Shown: piece after piece, positions 29,648 to 38,191 of the stretch | Position numbering within the stretch: position 1 is the first letter of the stretch | Layout: each line of letters opens with the position of its first letter | Origin: Betaproteobacteria bacterium | GTDB lineage: Bacteria > Pseudomonadota > Gammaproteobacteria > Burkholderiales > Burkholderiaceae_C | NCBI GenBank assembly: GCA_016868355.1 | Contig: VGHB01000004.1 | Location: 62,001-126,000, forward strand | Length of the DNA: 64,000 nucleotides | Direction of reading: 5' to 3' | Notes under the pieces: model-generated | Seen by the model: only the letters and a program-made list of their open reading frames with translations | Database searches by the model: none | What the model was told of the DNA's origin: nothing | Position numbers and translations under genes: made by a program

Positions 29648-30097
29648 CTAGGCACCCAGCAGGGCCTCGAATGCCCGTTGGCCTACAAATGAAACAGTGG
29701 CCATCAAGGCGGTAGCACCCAACATCAAGGCCAAGATGACACCCAGCACGGGTCCCCAGGCGGTGGGCACTGGGCCCCATTCGGGGTGATGGCGTTGAGC
29801 CCAACGCTCGTCAGATGTCAGCCCGTGCACGATGGCTGTCAGCATGGCCGCGCTGATGGTCAGGCCCAGGCAGGGCAATAGCAGGGTGGCCAATCGATCG
29901 TCCACCCCAAGCGTGTTAACGCGCTGTACCCCTACCAGCCCAAGAAATGCTGCCGCGGCGTGCAGCCATCCCCAGGGGTCGGTCATGCCGCGCAGGTAAA
30001 AGCGGTGCAGGCCGAAGAAGCCCCCTAGCACCGCGGCCCAGGTGGTCAGGGTCTTGGAGTGCAGGGGGGTGGTGGGGTGTGAGTCTCGGTTGCTCAT
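29648..30097 (-). CDS. TM2-domain-like small membrane protein
   Basis: 149 aa. After a short polar N-terminus comes KTLTTWAAVLGGFFGLHRFYLRG, the GxHxFYLG-like pattern of TM2 domains, then four hydrophobic segments in total. Role unknown. The ATG overlaps the stop of the acetyltransferase gene (ATGA), which picks this start over one further upstream. Confidence 0.7.
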   Translation of the reverse strand: MSNRDSHPTTPLHSKTLTTWAAVLGGFFGLHRFYLRGMTDPWGWLHAAAAFLGLVGVQRVNTLGVDDRLATLLLPCLGLTISAAMLTAIVHGLTSDERWAQRHHPEWGPVPTAWGPVLGVILALMLGATALMATVSFVGQRAFEALLGA

Positions 30098-30648
30098 CGA
30101 ACGCCACCGGCGCCAGCGCCTTGCTCGGCTCCGGGCCCGAGGGCCCGCTGCATCAACACCACATTCAGCCAGCACCCGAATTTCCAACCAGCATGCTTCA
30201 GCTCGCCAGCATGTTCAAAGCCGCAGCGGCGGTGTACCCCGATGGAAGCCTTGTTTTGTGCGTCGCCGATCACGGCCAGGAGTTGGCGCGCACCCAGCGC
30301 GGTGCAGCGCGCCACCAGCTCGGCCAGTAGCAGCCGACCCAAGCCCTGGCCCTGGGCATCGGGCGCTAAGTAGATGGAGTCTTCCAAGAAGAAGCGGTAG
30401 GCAGGCCTTGGGCGAAAGGCGTTGGCATAGGCGTAGCCCAGAACCTTCCCCTGCGATTCGGCCACCAGCCACGGCAAACCCTTGGCCAACACATCCGCGT
30501 ACCGACGCTTGACCTCCTGCAGCGGTGGAGCTTCCAGTTCAAAGGTACCGGTGCCGTGCTGCACCGCATGGGCGTAGATGGCCTGCACAGCGGTCAGGTC
30601 TTGGGCTGTGCAGGGGCGAATCAGGGCCGCGGGGAGGTGGTCAGGCAT
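30094..30648 (-). CDS. GNAT-family N-acetyltransferase (PAT/YncA type)
   Basis: 184 aa. Acetyl-CoA loop APDAQGQGLGRLLLAEL, plus the YAHAVQHGTGTFELEAPP and GFEHAGELKHAGWKFGCWLNVVLMQR blocks, match the phosphinothricin / methionine sulfoximine acetyltransferase group (Pat, YncA/MnaT). Likely detoxifies an amino-acid analogue or acetylates an amino acid; the substrate is inferred only by family. The ATG at 30648 (MPDHLPAALIRP) is preferred; a TTG 24 bp upstream is an alternative. Divergent from rpsP. Confidence 0.87.
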   Translation of the reverse strand: MPDHLPAALIRPCTAQDLTAVQAIYAHAVQHGTGTFELEAPPLQEVKRRYADVLAKGLPWLVAESQGKVLGYAYANAFRPRPAYRFFLEDSIYLAPDAQGQGLGRLLLAELVARCTALGARQLLAVIGDAQNKASIGVHRRCGFEHAGELKHAGWKFGCWLNVVLMQRALGPGAEQGAGAGGVR

Positions 30649-30677
30649 CGAAGGGCTGCGCAGGCGAGACAAAATCG

Positions 30678-30683
30678 TATAAT
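30678..30683 (+). promoter_or_regulatory. Likely -10 box of the rpsP operon
   Basis: A perfect TATAAT in CGTATAATAAAAGG, 190 bp before rpsP. No good -35 is visible at 16-18 bp. It would give an rpsP mRNA leader of about 180 nt. The region is also the upstream region of the divergent GNAT gene. Confidence 0.55.
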
Positions 30684-30689
30684 AAAAGG

Positions 30690-30872
30690 CTTCGGTGATT
30701 GGTCCCCTGCCGTACCCCCGCCGTCGGGCCTATGCAAGCCTGTCTGCAACGGTGGCGAGGGGGCGTATCTACGGTCACCACCGCGGCCTCGGTTAAACCG
30801 GGGCTATCCCGCCGGGGTTCGAAACGTGTCTCAGTCGAATCCTTGCACCATTCCCGTGTTCAAGGAATTTTC
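30690..30872 (+). promoter_or_regulatory. Long, potentially folded rpsP mRNA leader
   Basis: GC-rich leader of about 180 nt. Base pairing seen by eye: an outer stem GGTGA (30694-30698) with TCACC (30775-30779), and an inner stem TACCCCCGCC (30713-30722) with GGC-GA-GGGGG-CG-TA (30754-30767), nested and compatible. The rpsP frame is also open from 30699, but no ribosomal-protein similarity precedes the ATG at 30873. A Shine-Dalgarno-like AAGGAA lies just before that ATG. Confidence 0.45.
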
Positions 30873-31127
30873 ATGGTCGTCATTCGACTGGCTCGTGGCG
30901 GCGCCAAAAAGCGCCCCTTCTACAACATCGTTGTCGCTGACTCGCGCAACCGCCGCGATGGTCGTTTCATCGAGCGCGTGGGTTTTTACAACCCCGTGGC
31001 CTCCGGCGCTGCCGAAGGCCTGCGTGTTTCGATGGACCGCATCAACCACTGGGCGGGTGTGGGTGCCCAACTGTCCCCGGCGGTGACCCGCTTGGTGGAC
31101 GTGGCACGAAAGTCGGCTCAGGCCTGA
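30873..31127 (+). CDS. rpsP: 30S ribosomal protein S16
   Basis: 84 aa small-subunit protein. [20 protein letters not shown] and the following [19 protein letters not shown] block are the S16 signature. First gene of rpsP-rimM-trmD-rplS, the conserved operon of ribosomal and tRNA/rRNA maturation functions. A hairpin terminator lies in the 208-bp gap before rimM, so S16 is probably made in excess over RimM and TrmD. Confidence 0.97.
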   Translation: MVVIRLARGGAKKRPFYNIVVADSRNRRDGRFIERVGFYNPVASGAAEGLRVSMDRINHWAGVGAQLSPAVTRLVDVARKSAQA

Positions 31128-31134
31128 GCGGCTG

Positions 31135-31152
31135 CTGGCGCTTGGGCGCCAG
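31135..31152 (+). repeat. Small hairpin after rpsP
   Basis: CTGGCGC and GCGCCAG form a perfect 7-bp stem with a TTGG loop, 8 bp after the rpsP stop. It has no T-run, so it is not a terminator itself; it may protect the 3' end of the rpsP transcript. Confidence 0.5.
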
Positions 31153-31248
31153 GTCGGCCATTGCCTTACCCATGAGGGCCTGGTCAGATTCGCTCCTGAG
31201 CATCGGCCATTGGCTGCCTGGCCACCGAGCGACCGCTAAGCAAGCCTC

Positions 31249-31281
31249 AGCCCCGAGCACGTTTGGTGTCCGGGGCTTTTT
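31249..31281 (+). terminator. Terminator or attenuator between rpsP and rimM
   Basis: AGCCCCG and CGGGGCT form an outer 7-bp stem; an inner CAC/GTG pair closes the loop. It is followed at once by TTTTTCTTT. It lies 122 bp after rpsP and 55 bp before rimM, so it should cut much of the transcription into rimM-trmD. Confidence 0.75.
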
Positions 31282-31335
31282 CTTTGCACGCCCGAGGGCT
31301 GAGCGGCTCCAGTTCCTGCCCTTCTGTCGTTTTCC

Positions 31336-31923
31336 ATGATGGCTAGCGAACCCTCCACACCCAAATGGCCTGATGACGCTGTCGAAGTCGCGGTGGTCAC
31401 GGGTGCCTGGGGTATCAAGGGCGGTATCCGACTCAAGCCTTTCTCATCGGACCCCCTGGCGCTCTTTTCCAGCAAGCGCTGGTACTGGCAAGGGCCACCT
31501 GGGATGACGGCAGCTCAGCAAGAGCGGCTGTCGGTGCTGGAGCAACCGCTGCGGGTGGCCTCGGCGCGAGAACAAGGTGAGGGCATCGTGGCCTTGATTC
31601 AGGACCTCGCCGACCGCGATCTTGCACAAGCCTGCAAGGGCCTGCGGCTGTTCGTGAGGCGCAGCAGTTTTCCCACTACCCATGAGGACGAGTACTACTG
31701 GGTGGACCTGCTGGGTTTGCAGGTCAATAACCGCCGGGGCGACATCTTGGGCACGGTGGTCGGTCTGATGCAGACCGGGCCCCACTCGGTGCTGCGGATT
31801 GAATCGGTGGATGCAGCCACGGGGCAAACCATCGAGCGCTTGGTACCCTTTGTGCAGGCTTATGTGGATTCGGTGGATCTGGGCGGCAATCGCATCCAGG
31901 TCGACTGGGGCCTGGACGACTGA
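31336..31923 (+). CDS. rimM: Ribosome maturation factor RimM
   Basis: 195 aa. Assists maturation of the 30S head near S19. N-terminal domain opens with VEVAVVTGAWGIKGGIRLKPFSSDP; the PRC barrel follows with EYYWVDLLGLQVNNRRGDILGTV and ends VPFVQAYVDSVDLGGNRIQVDW. The gene starts with two consecutive ATGs; the first is taken. Separated from trmD by 12 bp. Confidence 0.95.
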   Translation: MMASEPSTPKWPDDAVEVAVVTGAWGIKGGIRLKPFSSDPLALFSSKRWYWQGPPGMTAAQQERLSVLEQPLRVASAREQGEGIVALIQDLADRDLAQACKGLRLFVRRSSFPTTHEDEYYWVDLLGLQVNNRRGDILGTVVGLMQTGPHSVLRIESVDAATGQTIERLVPFVQAYVDSVDLGGNRIQVDWGLDD

Positions 31924-31935
31924 GGCGGGCCAGGT

Positions 31936-32709
31936 ATGCCGCGATTTGATGTGATCACCCTCATGCCCGAATTGTTCGGGCCTCACCTCAGCCATGGGGT
32001 CACTCGCCGTGCCTACGAATCCGAAGCGGTGCAGGTCAGGGTGTGGCCGTTGCGCGAGCATGCCCACGGACCCTACAGGCGGGTGGACGACCGGCCCTTC
32101 GGCGGTGGGCCGGGCATGGTGATGCTGGCCGAGCCCTTGCACCGTTGCATCCAGGCCATTCGGGCCGACCGCATGGCTGACGATGGCGCACCGCTGATCC
32201 ACTTCACGCCGACCGGGCGTCCCCTAACGCAGACCCTGGTGAGGGACCTCGCGCGGGGCCCCGGCGCCGTGCTCTTGTGTGGCCGATACGAAGGGGTCGA
32301 CCAGCGCTTGCTGCAACGGCATCAGGCCCTGGACCTGAGCGTCGGTGACTTCGTTTTGTCTGGTGGCGACCTGCCGGCATTGTTGTTGATGGACGCGGTG
32401 GCGCGTTTGCAGGATGGTGTATTGCACGCCCCCACATCACACCAACAGGACAGTTTCGAGGGCGACGGTCTGCTCGAGGGCCCACACTACAGCCGGCCTG
32501 AGTTTTGGCCAGAGGGGGGGCAGCACCAGTCCGTTCCGCCTGTCTTGTTGTCTGGTCACCATGGCGACATCCAACGGTGGCGGCGTTCGCAGGCACTCGA
32601 GATCACAGCCAGGCGCCGACCCGACCTCATTGAGGCGGCCCGAGCTGCGGGCCGGCTGAGCGCTGACGATGAGCGTATTCTGTCCGCGTTGTACAATCGA
32701 GGGCTCTGA
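31936..32709 (+). CDS. trmD: tRNA (guanine-N1-)-methyltransferase
   Basis: Methylates G37 of tRNAs to prevent frameshifting. 257 aa SPOUT enzyme. Visible: [40 protein letters not shown], the trefoil-knot part [23 protein letters not shown], and [20 protein letters not shown] with the catalytic Asp region. C-terminal helical domain complete. A TACAAT hexamer at 32692-32697, near the end of the gene, may belong to a promoter for rplS. Confidence 0.97.
   Translation: MPRFDVITLMPELFGPHLSHGVTRRAYESEAVQVRVWPLREHAHGPYRRVDDRPFGGGPGMVMLAEPLHRCIQAIRADRMADDGAPLIHFTPTGRPLTQTLVRDLARGPGAVLLCGRYEGVDQRLLQRHQALDLSVGDFVLSGGDLPALLLMDAVARLQDGVLHAPTSHQQDSFEGDGLLEGPHYSRPEFWPEGGQHQSVPPVLLSGHHGDIQRWRRSQALEITARRRPDLIEAARAAGRLSADDERILSALYNRGL
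32692..32697 (+). promoter_or_regulatory. Possible -10 box for rplS inside the trmD 3' end
   Basis: TACAAT in GTTGTACAATCGAGG, 73 bp before the rplS ATG. No clear -35. A separate rplS promoter would make sense because L19 is needed in far larger amounts than TrmD. Weak call based on one hexamer. Confidence 0.3.
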
Positions 32710-32770
32710 TCCTCTGGCTGGGGCTATACATTCCCTTCAACATCCCGGGCGCATGATCAACGGAGCCCTC

Positions 32771-33124
32771 ATGGACCTAATCCAAGCACTTGAGCAGGAA
32801 GAGATTTCCCGCCTGAACAAGACCGTTCCTGCATTCGCCCCTGGCGATACAGTCGTCGTCAATGTCAACGTCGTTGAAGGCACTCGCAAGCGTGTGCAGG
32901 CCTACGAAGGTGTGGTGATTGCCAAGCGCAACCGTGGCCTGAACAGCAGCTTCATCGTGCGCAAAATATCTTCGGGCGAGGGCGTTGAGCGGACCTTTCA
33001 GCTCTACAGCCCCCTCATCGCGGGAATTGAGGTCAAGCGTCGCGGCGACGTTCGCCGCGCCAAGCTGTACTACCTGCGCCAACGCAGCGGCAAGTCCGCC
33101 CGCATCAAAGAAAAGCTCGCCTGA
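32771..33124 (+). CDS. rplS: 50S ribosomal protein L19
   Basis: 117 aa. L19 signature: [43 protein letters not shown], then the usual [21 protein letters not shown] and [17 protein letters not shown]. Sits at the 30S-50S interface. An in-frame ATG 18 bp upstream exists, but the family begins at the chosen start. Confidence 0.97.
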   Translation: MDLIQALEQEEISRLNKTVPAFAPGDTVVVNVNVVEGTRKRVQAYEGVVIAKRNRGLNSSFIVRKISSGEGVERTFQLYSPLIAGIEVKRRGDVRRAKLYYLRQRSGKSARIKEKLA

Positions 33125-33226
33125 GCGCAGCGAACGGGGGCGCCAGAGCGCCGGCGGCGCGCGGCAAAACGGTGAGCTTTTATTCAAAGCTCGCCATTGG
33201 TTTTTTGGGTCCATGGACAATACGCC

Positions 33227-33943
33227 GTGCGTTCCCCGCTGATCATCGACCCACGGTCTGTGCCCATCATCGGGGTAGACGAACACCTGCCCGCTTTGAA
33301 CGCGACCCACTGGGAGCCCCTCGCATTAGCCGCTCAGTTGGCTTGCTCGCAAGGCTGGGTGCCTCCGCTGGGCGGTGATGGTGGCGTGACCCGGGGTGAC
33401 ACTGAGCTGCGCGCTGCAGCAGTATTGATGGCTTTGGTGCGCCGTCCTGAAGGCTTGACAGTGCTGTTGACCCAACGCACCGCCCATCTAAAAGCACATG
33501 CGGGCCAGATCAGCTTCCCAGGCGGACGCCTTGAAGCAGATGACGCCAGCGCTTCAGCCGGGGCGCTGCGTGAGGCGCAGGAAGAGGTGGGCTTGGCACC
33601 TGAGGCGGTGGAGGTGTTGGGGCAGCTGCCTGCATACCGGACGGTTACCGCCTTCGAAGTTACGCCGGTGCTTGCCTGGGTGCAGCCGCCCCTGAACCTC
33701 AAACCTGATCCGCACGAGGTTCAAGATATCTTCGAGGTGCCCTTGGATTTCTTAATGAACCCGGCCCACCATCGCCGCCACTGTGCGGTGCTGCAAGACC
33801 GGACGCGGCAATTCTTATCGATGCCCTGGAGGGGTCGGGGCCTGTCGGGGGAAGAACGCGAATTTTTCATCTGGGGTGCGACTGCGGCGATGCTGCGCAA
33901 TCTCTATCACCTGCTGGCACGGCCGCTATCATCGCGCGCATGA
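33227..33943 (+). CDS. Nudix hydrolase, CoA pyrophosphatase type
   Basis: About 238 aa. Both signatures of the NudL/YeaB group are present: the CoA-specific LLTQRTAHLKAHAGQISFPG and the Nudix box GGRLEADDASASAGALREAQEEVGL. Likely splits CoA or acyl-CoA into phosphopantetheine and 3',5'-ADP. The start is uncertain: GTG at 33227 is chosen; a TTG 30 bp upstream in frame is also possible, and the N-terminal 70 residues are poorly conserved. The stop overlaps the next ATG (ATGA). Confidence 0.87.
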   Translation: MRSPLIIDPRSVPIIGVDEHLPALNATHWEPLALAAQLACSQGWVPPLGGDGGVTRGDTELRAAAVLMALVRRPEGLTVLLTQRTAHLKAHAGQISFPGGRLEADDASASAGALREAQEEVGLAPEAVEVLGQLPAYRTVTAFEVTPVLAWVQPPLNLKPDPHEVQDIFEVPLDFLMNPAHHRRHCAVLQDRTRQFLSMPWRGRGLSGEEREFFIWGATAAMLRNLYHLLARPLSSRA

Positions 33944-34929
33944 GCTTCTTCACCGTCCTGTTTGCGCTTCTGCTGGAGCAGCTGAAGTCGCTGCCGCGGG
34001 ATACCCGGGTGCACGATGCAGCGGTCACCTGGTGCAGCTGGATGGCGCGTAACTTCGACGCGGGTCAGCCTCAGCACGCCCGAGTGGTGTGGTGGTTGTC
34101 GGTCGCTACACCCGCGGTTCTAATCTGGGTGGTGCACCTGTCGGTAGCCAGGTTTAGCCTGCTCTTGGCCCTGGTGCTCAACGTGGGGGTGCTCTATCTC
34201 ACCTTGGGCTTTCGCAGCTTCAGCCACTACATCACCGACATACGCCGGTGCTTGGAGCGCAACGATGAAGCCACTGCGCGGCAGCTGCTGTCCGACTGGC
34301 TGCACCTGGATGCTTTGGAGCTGCCGCAGACCGAGCTCTTGCGCCATGTCATTGAGCATGGCCTGTTGGCAGCTCACCGGCACGTCTTTGGCGTGTTCTT
34401 CTGCTTTGTCTTCATGGCCGCGCTGGGCTTCGGTGCGGCCGGGGCTGTTTTTTACCGCATGTCCGAGTTCATGAGTCGCTATTGGGCCTACCAGAGCAAC
34501 AGCCTGCAGGCGCCGACCAATGAAGAGCTTCGCCGTGTGTCCAATGAGTACTTCGGGGCGGTCGACTTCGTTCCCTCGCGTTTGACGGCTTTTGGCTTTG
34601 CCGTGGTGGGCAACTTTGAAGAGGCGATCAACGGCTGGCGGCGCGACGCGCAGCTGTGGCATCACGGCAATGAAGGGGTGATCCTGGCGGCGGCAGCCGG
34701 TGCCTTGGGTGTGCAGCTTGGCGGCTACGCGGCTCCCGGTATCACGCCTGACCGCTCCAAAACATTTTCCACCGGTGTGGCCGCTGATGCGGCGGACTCG
34801 ACCGCTTCCACGCCAGGTGTGCCGGTACAGCTGGCCCACCTGCGCAATGTGGCGGCGCTGGTTTGGCGCTCGGTGGTCTTGTGGATGTTGATTTTGGTCC
34901 TGATGACCTTGGCCAACCTGGCGGGCTAG
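33940..34929 (+). CDS. CobD/CbiB-family integral membrane protein
   Basis: 329 aa. The N-terminus FTVLFALLLEQLKSLP and the LGFRSFSHYITDIRRCLERNDEATARQLL and ELLRHVIEHGLLAAHRHVFG blocks are typical of the CbiB-related group also called AmpE-like in proteobacteria. Four to five hydrophobic segments. No other cobalamin genes are near, so a role in adenosylcobinamide phosphate synthesis is doubtful; an AmpE-like signalling role is possible but unproven. Translation is coupled to the Nudix gene. Ends 27 bp before the convergent rsgA. Confidence 0.85.
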   Translation: MSFFTVLFALLLEQLKSLPRDTRVHDAAVTWCSWMARNFDAGQPQHARVVWWLSVATPAVLIWVVHLSVARFSLLLALVLNVGVLYLTLGFRSFSHYITDIRRCLERNDEATARQLLSDWLHLDALELPQTELLRHVIEHGLLAAHRHVFGVFFCFVFMAALGFGAAGAVFYRMSEFMSRYWAYQSNSLQAPTNEELRRVSNEYFGAVDFVPSRLTAFGFAVVGNFEEAINGWRRDAQLWHHGNEGVILAAAAGALGVQLGGYAAPGITPDRSKTFSTGVAADAADSTASTPGVPVQLAHLRNVAALVWRSVVLWMLILVLMTLANLAG

Positions 34930-34956
34930 TGCCGTGGCCGTTGAGCAGAGGTGGCC

Positions 34957-35856
34957 CTACCAACGCTGAGTCTGCAGCTCCTGCAGAATCTCCAGATAGA
35001 TGCGGTGCCGTTGTGCACTGATACGACCATCGCTCACCGCAGCTGTGACCGCGCAGTAGGGCTCCTGACGATGCTGGCAGTTGTGAAAGCGACATTGGCC
35101 CAAGACTGGTTGGAAGTCACGCATGTGCCGCCCCAGGTCAGCAGCGGGTATTTGCTGCAAGCCAAACTCTTGAAAGCCGGGTGAATCGATCAGGGCACCT
35201 GAGCGGCTTTCGTCCAACCAATGCCAAAGGGTGTGGGTGGTGGTGTGCCGGCCAGCCTGTAAGGCTTGCGACAGTGCACCCACACGAGATTGCGCCTGGG
35301 GTACCAGCAGGTTGACCAGGGAGCTCTTGCCGGTGCCGCTTGCCCCCAACAGCAGGGTGGTGCGGCCGTGCAGGCGTGGAGCCAGTTGGCGCAGGCTGTC
35401 CGGGCCTTGATGCTTGACCGACAACTCCAGCAGGGGGGTGCCCATGGCCACATAGGGCTGAAGGCGGTCACGCGCTACGGCCGCGTCGGGCAGGTCGGTC
35501 TTGTTGAGTACGATCAACAGCTCAATATCAGCGGCCTCGGCTGCCACCATCGCCCGGGTCAGTTGCGACTCGCTGAACAGCGGTTGGCTGGCCACTAGCA
35601 TCAGGACTTGATCGAGGTTGGCAGCGAAGGACTTGCTGCGCATCAAGTCTTGGCGATGCATCAGGTTGCGCCGAGGTTGCAGCGATTCGATCACCGCTTG
35701 TGTTTCGCCACCGCTTTGGGTGGTGTTCCACTGCACACGATCGCCCACCACCGCATCGCTGCGCTTGCCTCTGACCTGGGCCTGCAGACGCAGACCATCC
35801 TCGGTTTCCAAAGTGAAGTGGCGTCCAAAGGCCGCCACAATCAAGCCGAAAGGCAC
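34957..35856 (-). CDS. rsgA: Ribosome small-subunit GTPase RsgA
   Basis: 299 aa circularly permuted GTPase that checks late 30S assembly. OB-fold N-terminus (RVQWNTTQSGGETQAVIESLQPR), then G4 LNKTDL before G1 GASGTGKSSLVNLL and G3 DSPGFQEFGL, and a C-terminal zinc knuckle with Cys and His in GQCRFHNCQHRQEPYC. The start is GTG, its G shared with the TAG stop of the pterin dehydratase gene. Confidence 0.95.
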   Translation of the reverse strand: MPFGLIVAAFGRHFTLETEDGLRLQAQVRGKRSDAVVGDRVQWNTTQSGGETQAVIESLQPRRNLMHRQDLMRSKSFAANLDQVLMLVASQPLFSESQLTRAMVAAEAADIELLIVLNKTDLPDAAVARDRLQPYVAMGTPLLELSVKHQGPDSLRQLAPRLHGRTTLLLGASGTGKSSLVNLLVPQAQSRVGALSQALQAGRHTTTHTLWHWLDESRSGALIDSPGFQEFGLQQIPAADLGRHMRDFQPVLGQCRFHNCQHRQEPYCAVTAAVSDGRISAQRHRIYLEILQELQTQRW

Positions 35857-36230
35857 TACAACTCGTCAACCTGCGCAGCGCAGATCAGATCTTTGAGCGT
35901 CAGACCGCCAGCTGAGTGGGTGCTCCACTGTACGTGACATCGGTTATAGCCCACCTGCAGATCGGGATGGTGGTCGCCGCGGTGGGCGATCCAGGCCACG
36001 GCGTTCACAAATGCCATGGTGGCGTGGTAGTCGGTGAAGGAATAGCCACGCTGCAGCACCTGGCCCTGCACCTGCCAACCGTCGAGCAGACTCACCAGGC
36101 CCTCAAGCTCGGAATTGTGCAGGCGTTGGTCCGGCGTGCGGCGGACGTCCAAGCGGGCTAGTTGCTTTGCGGTACTGGGTGGTGCTGCGCCCACCGTTTG
36201 GGAATGCGCAGCGGGTGTGGAATCAGTCAT
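35856..36230 (-). CDS. 4a-hydroxytetrahydrobiopterin dehydratase (PCD/DCoH)
   Basis: 124 aa. PCD core motif HHPDLQVGYNRCHVQWSTHSAGGLTLKD-type region is present (His-His-Pro then Val-x-Val-x-Trp-x-Thr-His), preceded by YSFTDYHATMAFVNAVAWIAH. Recycles pterin cofactor of aromatic amino acid hydroxylases; no hydroxylase gene is nearby, so a general pterin or moonlighting role is likely. It overlaps both neighbours: ATGA with the M48 gene, TAGTG with rsgA. Confidence 0.9.
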   Translation of the reverse strand: MTDSTPAAHSQTVGAAPPSTAKQLARLDVRRTPDQRLHNSELEGLVSLLDGWQVQGQVLQRGYSFTDYHATMAFVNAVAWIAHRGDHHPDLQVGYNRCHVQWSTHSAGGLTLKDLICAAQVDEL

Positions 36231-37552
36231 GTGGCAGTGGGTGTGGGGATGGGTTGAAGTTGGCCGAGTGCCTGCAAGCGCTGTACAGCCGGTGGGTGGC
36301 TGTACTGAAAGCGCACGACCCAGGGATCGGGTGTCAGGGTCGCGGCATTGTCCGTGTGCAGTTTCACCAAGGCCGAAGCCAATGCGCTGGGGTCGGCTTG
36401 TGAGGCTGCAAAGGCATCCGCTTGGAACTCCTGGCGGCGCGACCACCACGCGGCCAAAGGCCCCAGCAAGAACAGCGCAGTGGGCAGGGTCAGGGAAAAA
36501 AGCGCCAAGGCCAGCCCATCATTGGGCGCCAGCAGGTTGGGCTGTACACCCAGACCCAGGTAGAAGCCGCTCCATTGCGAGGCAGCCCCCAACAGCCAAA
36601 GGCCCAGCAGGCTCATTGCGAGCATCAGCACCAGGCGTTGGATCACATGCCGATGCCGGAAGTGCCCCAGTTCGTGCGCCAGCACCGCCTCGACCTCCTG
36701 CGGCGATAGGGTCTTGAGCAGCGTGTCGAAGAACACCACCCGTTTGGCGCGGCCCAGGCCAGTGAAGTAGGCGTTGGCATGGGCCGATCGACGGCTACCG
36801 TCCATCACCAGCAGGTCCTGTGCATCAAACCCGCACCGTTGCATCAGTTGGCGCACCCGTGCCTCCAGCACCTGGTCGTTTAGGGGAGCAAAGCGGTTGA
36901 ACAGTGGGGCAATCCAGGTTGGAACCACCACCATCATGAGCAGCTGAAAGCAAGCCAGGACTGCAAAGGCCCACAGCCACCATTCCGGGCCCGCCTGGCC
37001 CATCAGCCACAACACGACCGCAAGCACGGGCGTCATCAGCGCTGCGCCGAGCATCATGCCCTTCAGCGCGTCGCCAGCGTAGTCTTTCAGCGTCATGCGG
37101 TTGAAGCCAAAGCGTTGTTCGACGCCAAAATGGCGGAGCAGGTCCAGTGGCGCATCGGCCAGTGCGCTGATCAGGGTGATGGCCAACACGAGGGCGATCT
37201 GGTAGCTCAGGGCCGTGGTGGGCGAGGGCATGGGGTCATGGATCCAGCTTCTGAGTGCATGGTTGAGGGCGTCTAGCCCACCCAGCAGGGTCCAGGCGAG
37301 CAAGACTGCAGCCCCCGTCAGCACTGCGGCGGCTTCGAGCTGCGCCTTGGCACTGCTGTAGTCGGCAGCCTTTTGGTGGTCGGCCAGGCCAACTCTGTGG
37401 GAGAACGCACTGGGTACCTGGCCGCGGTGGCTTTGAACATGGCGAACCTGGCGGGCCAGCAGCACCAGGCGCAGCACCGCCTGCGTCGTCACCAGGGCAG
37501 CGAAGACCCAGCTCAGCATCGGAATCGGGTGGCCAAGGGGCGTCAAATCCAT
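36227..37552 (-). CDS. M48 zinc metalloprotease, Ste24/CAAX protease type
   Basis: 441 aa inner-membrane protease. The zinc motif HELGHFRHRH is in EVEAVLAHELGHFRHRH, the third ligand Glu in RRQEFQADAFAA. Around six or seven hydrophobic helices flank the catalytic part, and the N-terminal peptidase_M48_N region (HFGVEQRFGFNRMTLKDY) is complete. Likely removes misfolded membrane proteins. The ATG at 37552 (MDLTPLG) is preferred to one 51 bp upstream that would nearly abut the divergent orn gene. Confidence 0.92.
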   Translation of the reverse strand: MDLTPLGHPIPMLSWVFAALVTTQAVLRLVLLARQVRHVQSHRGQVPSAFSHRVGLADHQKAADYSSAKAQLEAAAVLTGAAVLLAWTLLGGLDALNHALRSWIHDPMPSPTTALSYQIALVLAITLISALADAPLDLLRHFGVEQRFGFNRMTLKDYAGDALKGMMLGAALMTPVLAVVLWLMGQAGPEWWLWAFAVLACFQLLMMVVVPTWIAPLFNRFAPLNDQVLEARVRQLMQRCGFDAQDLLVMDGSRRSAHANAYFTGLGRAKRVVFFDTLLKTLSPQEVEAVLAHELGHFRHRHVIQRLVLMLAMSLLGLWLLGAASQWSGFYLGLGVQPNLLAPNDGLALALFSLTLPTALFLLGPLAAWWSRRQEFQADAFAASQADPSALASALVKLHTDNAATLTPDPWVVRFQYSHPPAVQRLQALGQLQPIPTPTAT

Positions 37553-37605
37553 GTCGATAGTGTAGGCCTGCGACAATCCCCACGCCCAAGCCGTGACATC
37601 CACCC

Positions 37606-38166
37606 ATGACCGAAAACACCTTAGCCATCGACGAACAGAACCTGATCTGGATCGATCTGGAAATGACGGGGCTATCGCCTAGCACCGACCGGATCATTGA
37701 ACTTGGGGTGGTGGTGACCGATGCACAGCTGCAAGTTCGGGCGGAGGGCCCGGTGCTGGCCATTCACCAAAGCGATGCTGTTATGGGTGGCATGGATGCC
37801 TGGAACAAGGGCACCCATGGCAAGAGCGGCTTGATTGATCGTGTTCGTGCGTCAACCATCAATGAAGCGGCTGCACAGGCGCAGGTCATCCATTGGCTGG
37901 CCACGGTCGTGCCCAAGGGAAAGAGCCCGATGTGCGGGAACTCGATCTGTCAGGATCGCCGCTTTCTGGCGCACTACATGCCCGAACTGGAGCGCTTCTT
38001 TCACTACCGCAATTTGGATGTGAGTACCCTCAAGGAGTTGGCGCGCCGCTGGAAACCTCAGATTCTCGATGGCTTTAAGAAGGCGCAGGCCCACACCGCC
38101 CTGGCCGATATTCACGAGTCCATCGACGAGTTGGTGTACTACCGGCGGCATTTTTTGCTGCCCTGA
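37606..38166 (+). CDS. orn: Oligoribonuclease
   Basis: 3'-5' exoribonuclease that finishes RNA decay by degrading 2-5 nt oligos, including pGpG. 186 aa DEDDh enzyme: Exo [11 protein letters not shown], Exo [15 protein letters not shown], Exo III with the catalytic His in [15 protein letters not shown]. Divergent from the M48 gene, convergent with the FKBP gene. Confidence 0.97.
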   Translation: MTENTLAIDEQNLIWIDLEMTGLSPSTDRIIELGVVVTDAQLQVRAEGPVLAIHQSDAVMGGMDAWNKGTHGKSGLIDRVRASTINEAAAQAQVIHWLATVVPKGKSPMCGNSICQDRRFLAHYMPELERFFHYRNLDVSTLKELARRWKPQILDGFKKAQAHTALADIHESIDELVYYRRHFLLP

Positions 38167-38191
38167 ATGGCGGCACGCCTCCAGCCCCGTC

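Noticed and set aside
30775-30850. tRNA-like pieces (GGTTCGAAA, TCGAATCC, CACCA) in the rpsP leader
   Set aside because: No acceptor or anticodon stem can be formed at the right distances; chance similarity.
30699-30872. 58-codon in-frame extension of rpsP
   Set aside because: No S16 similarity in it, whereas the ATG at 30873 has a ribosome site and the exact family start.
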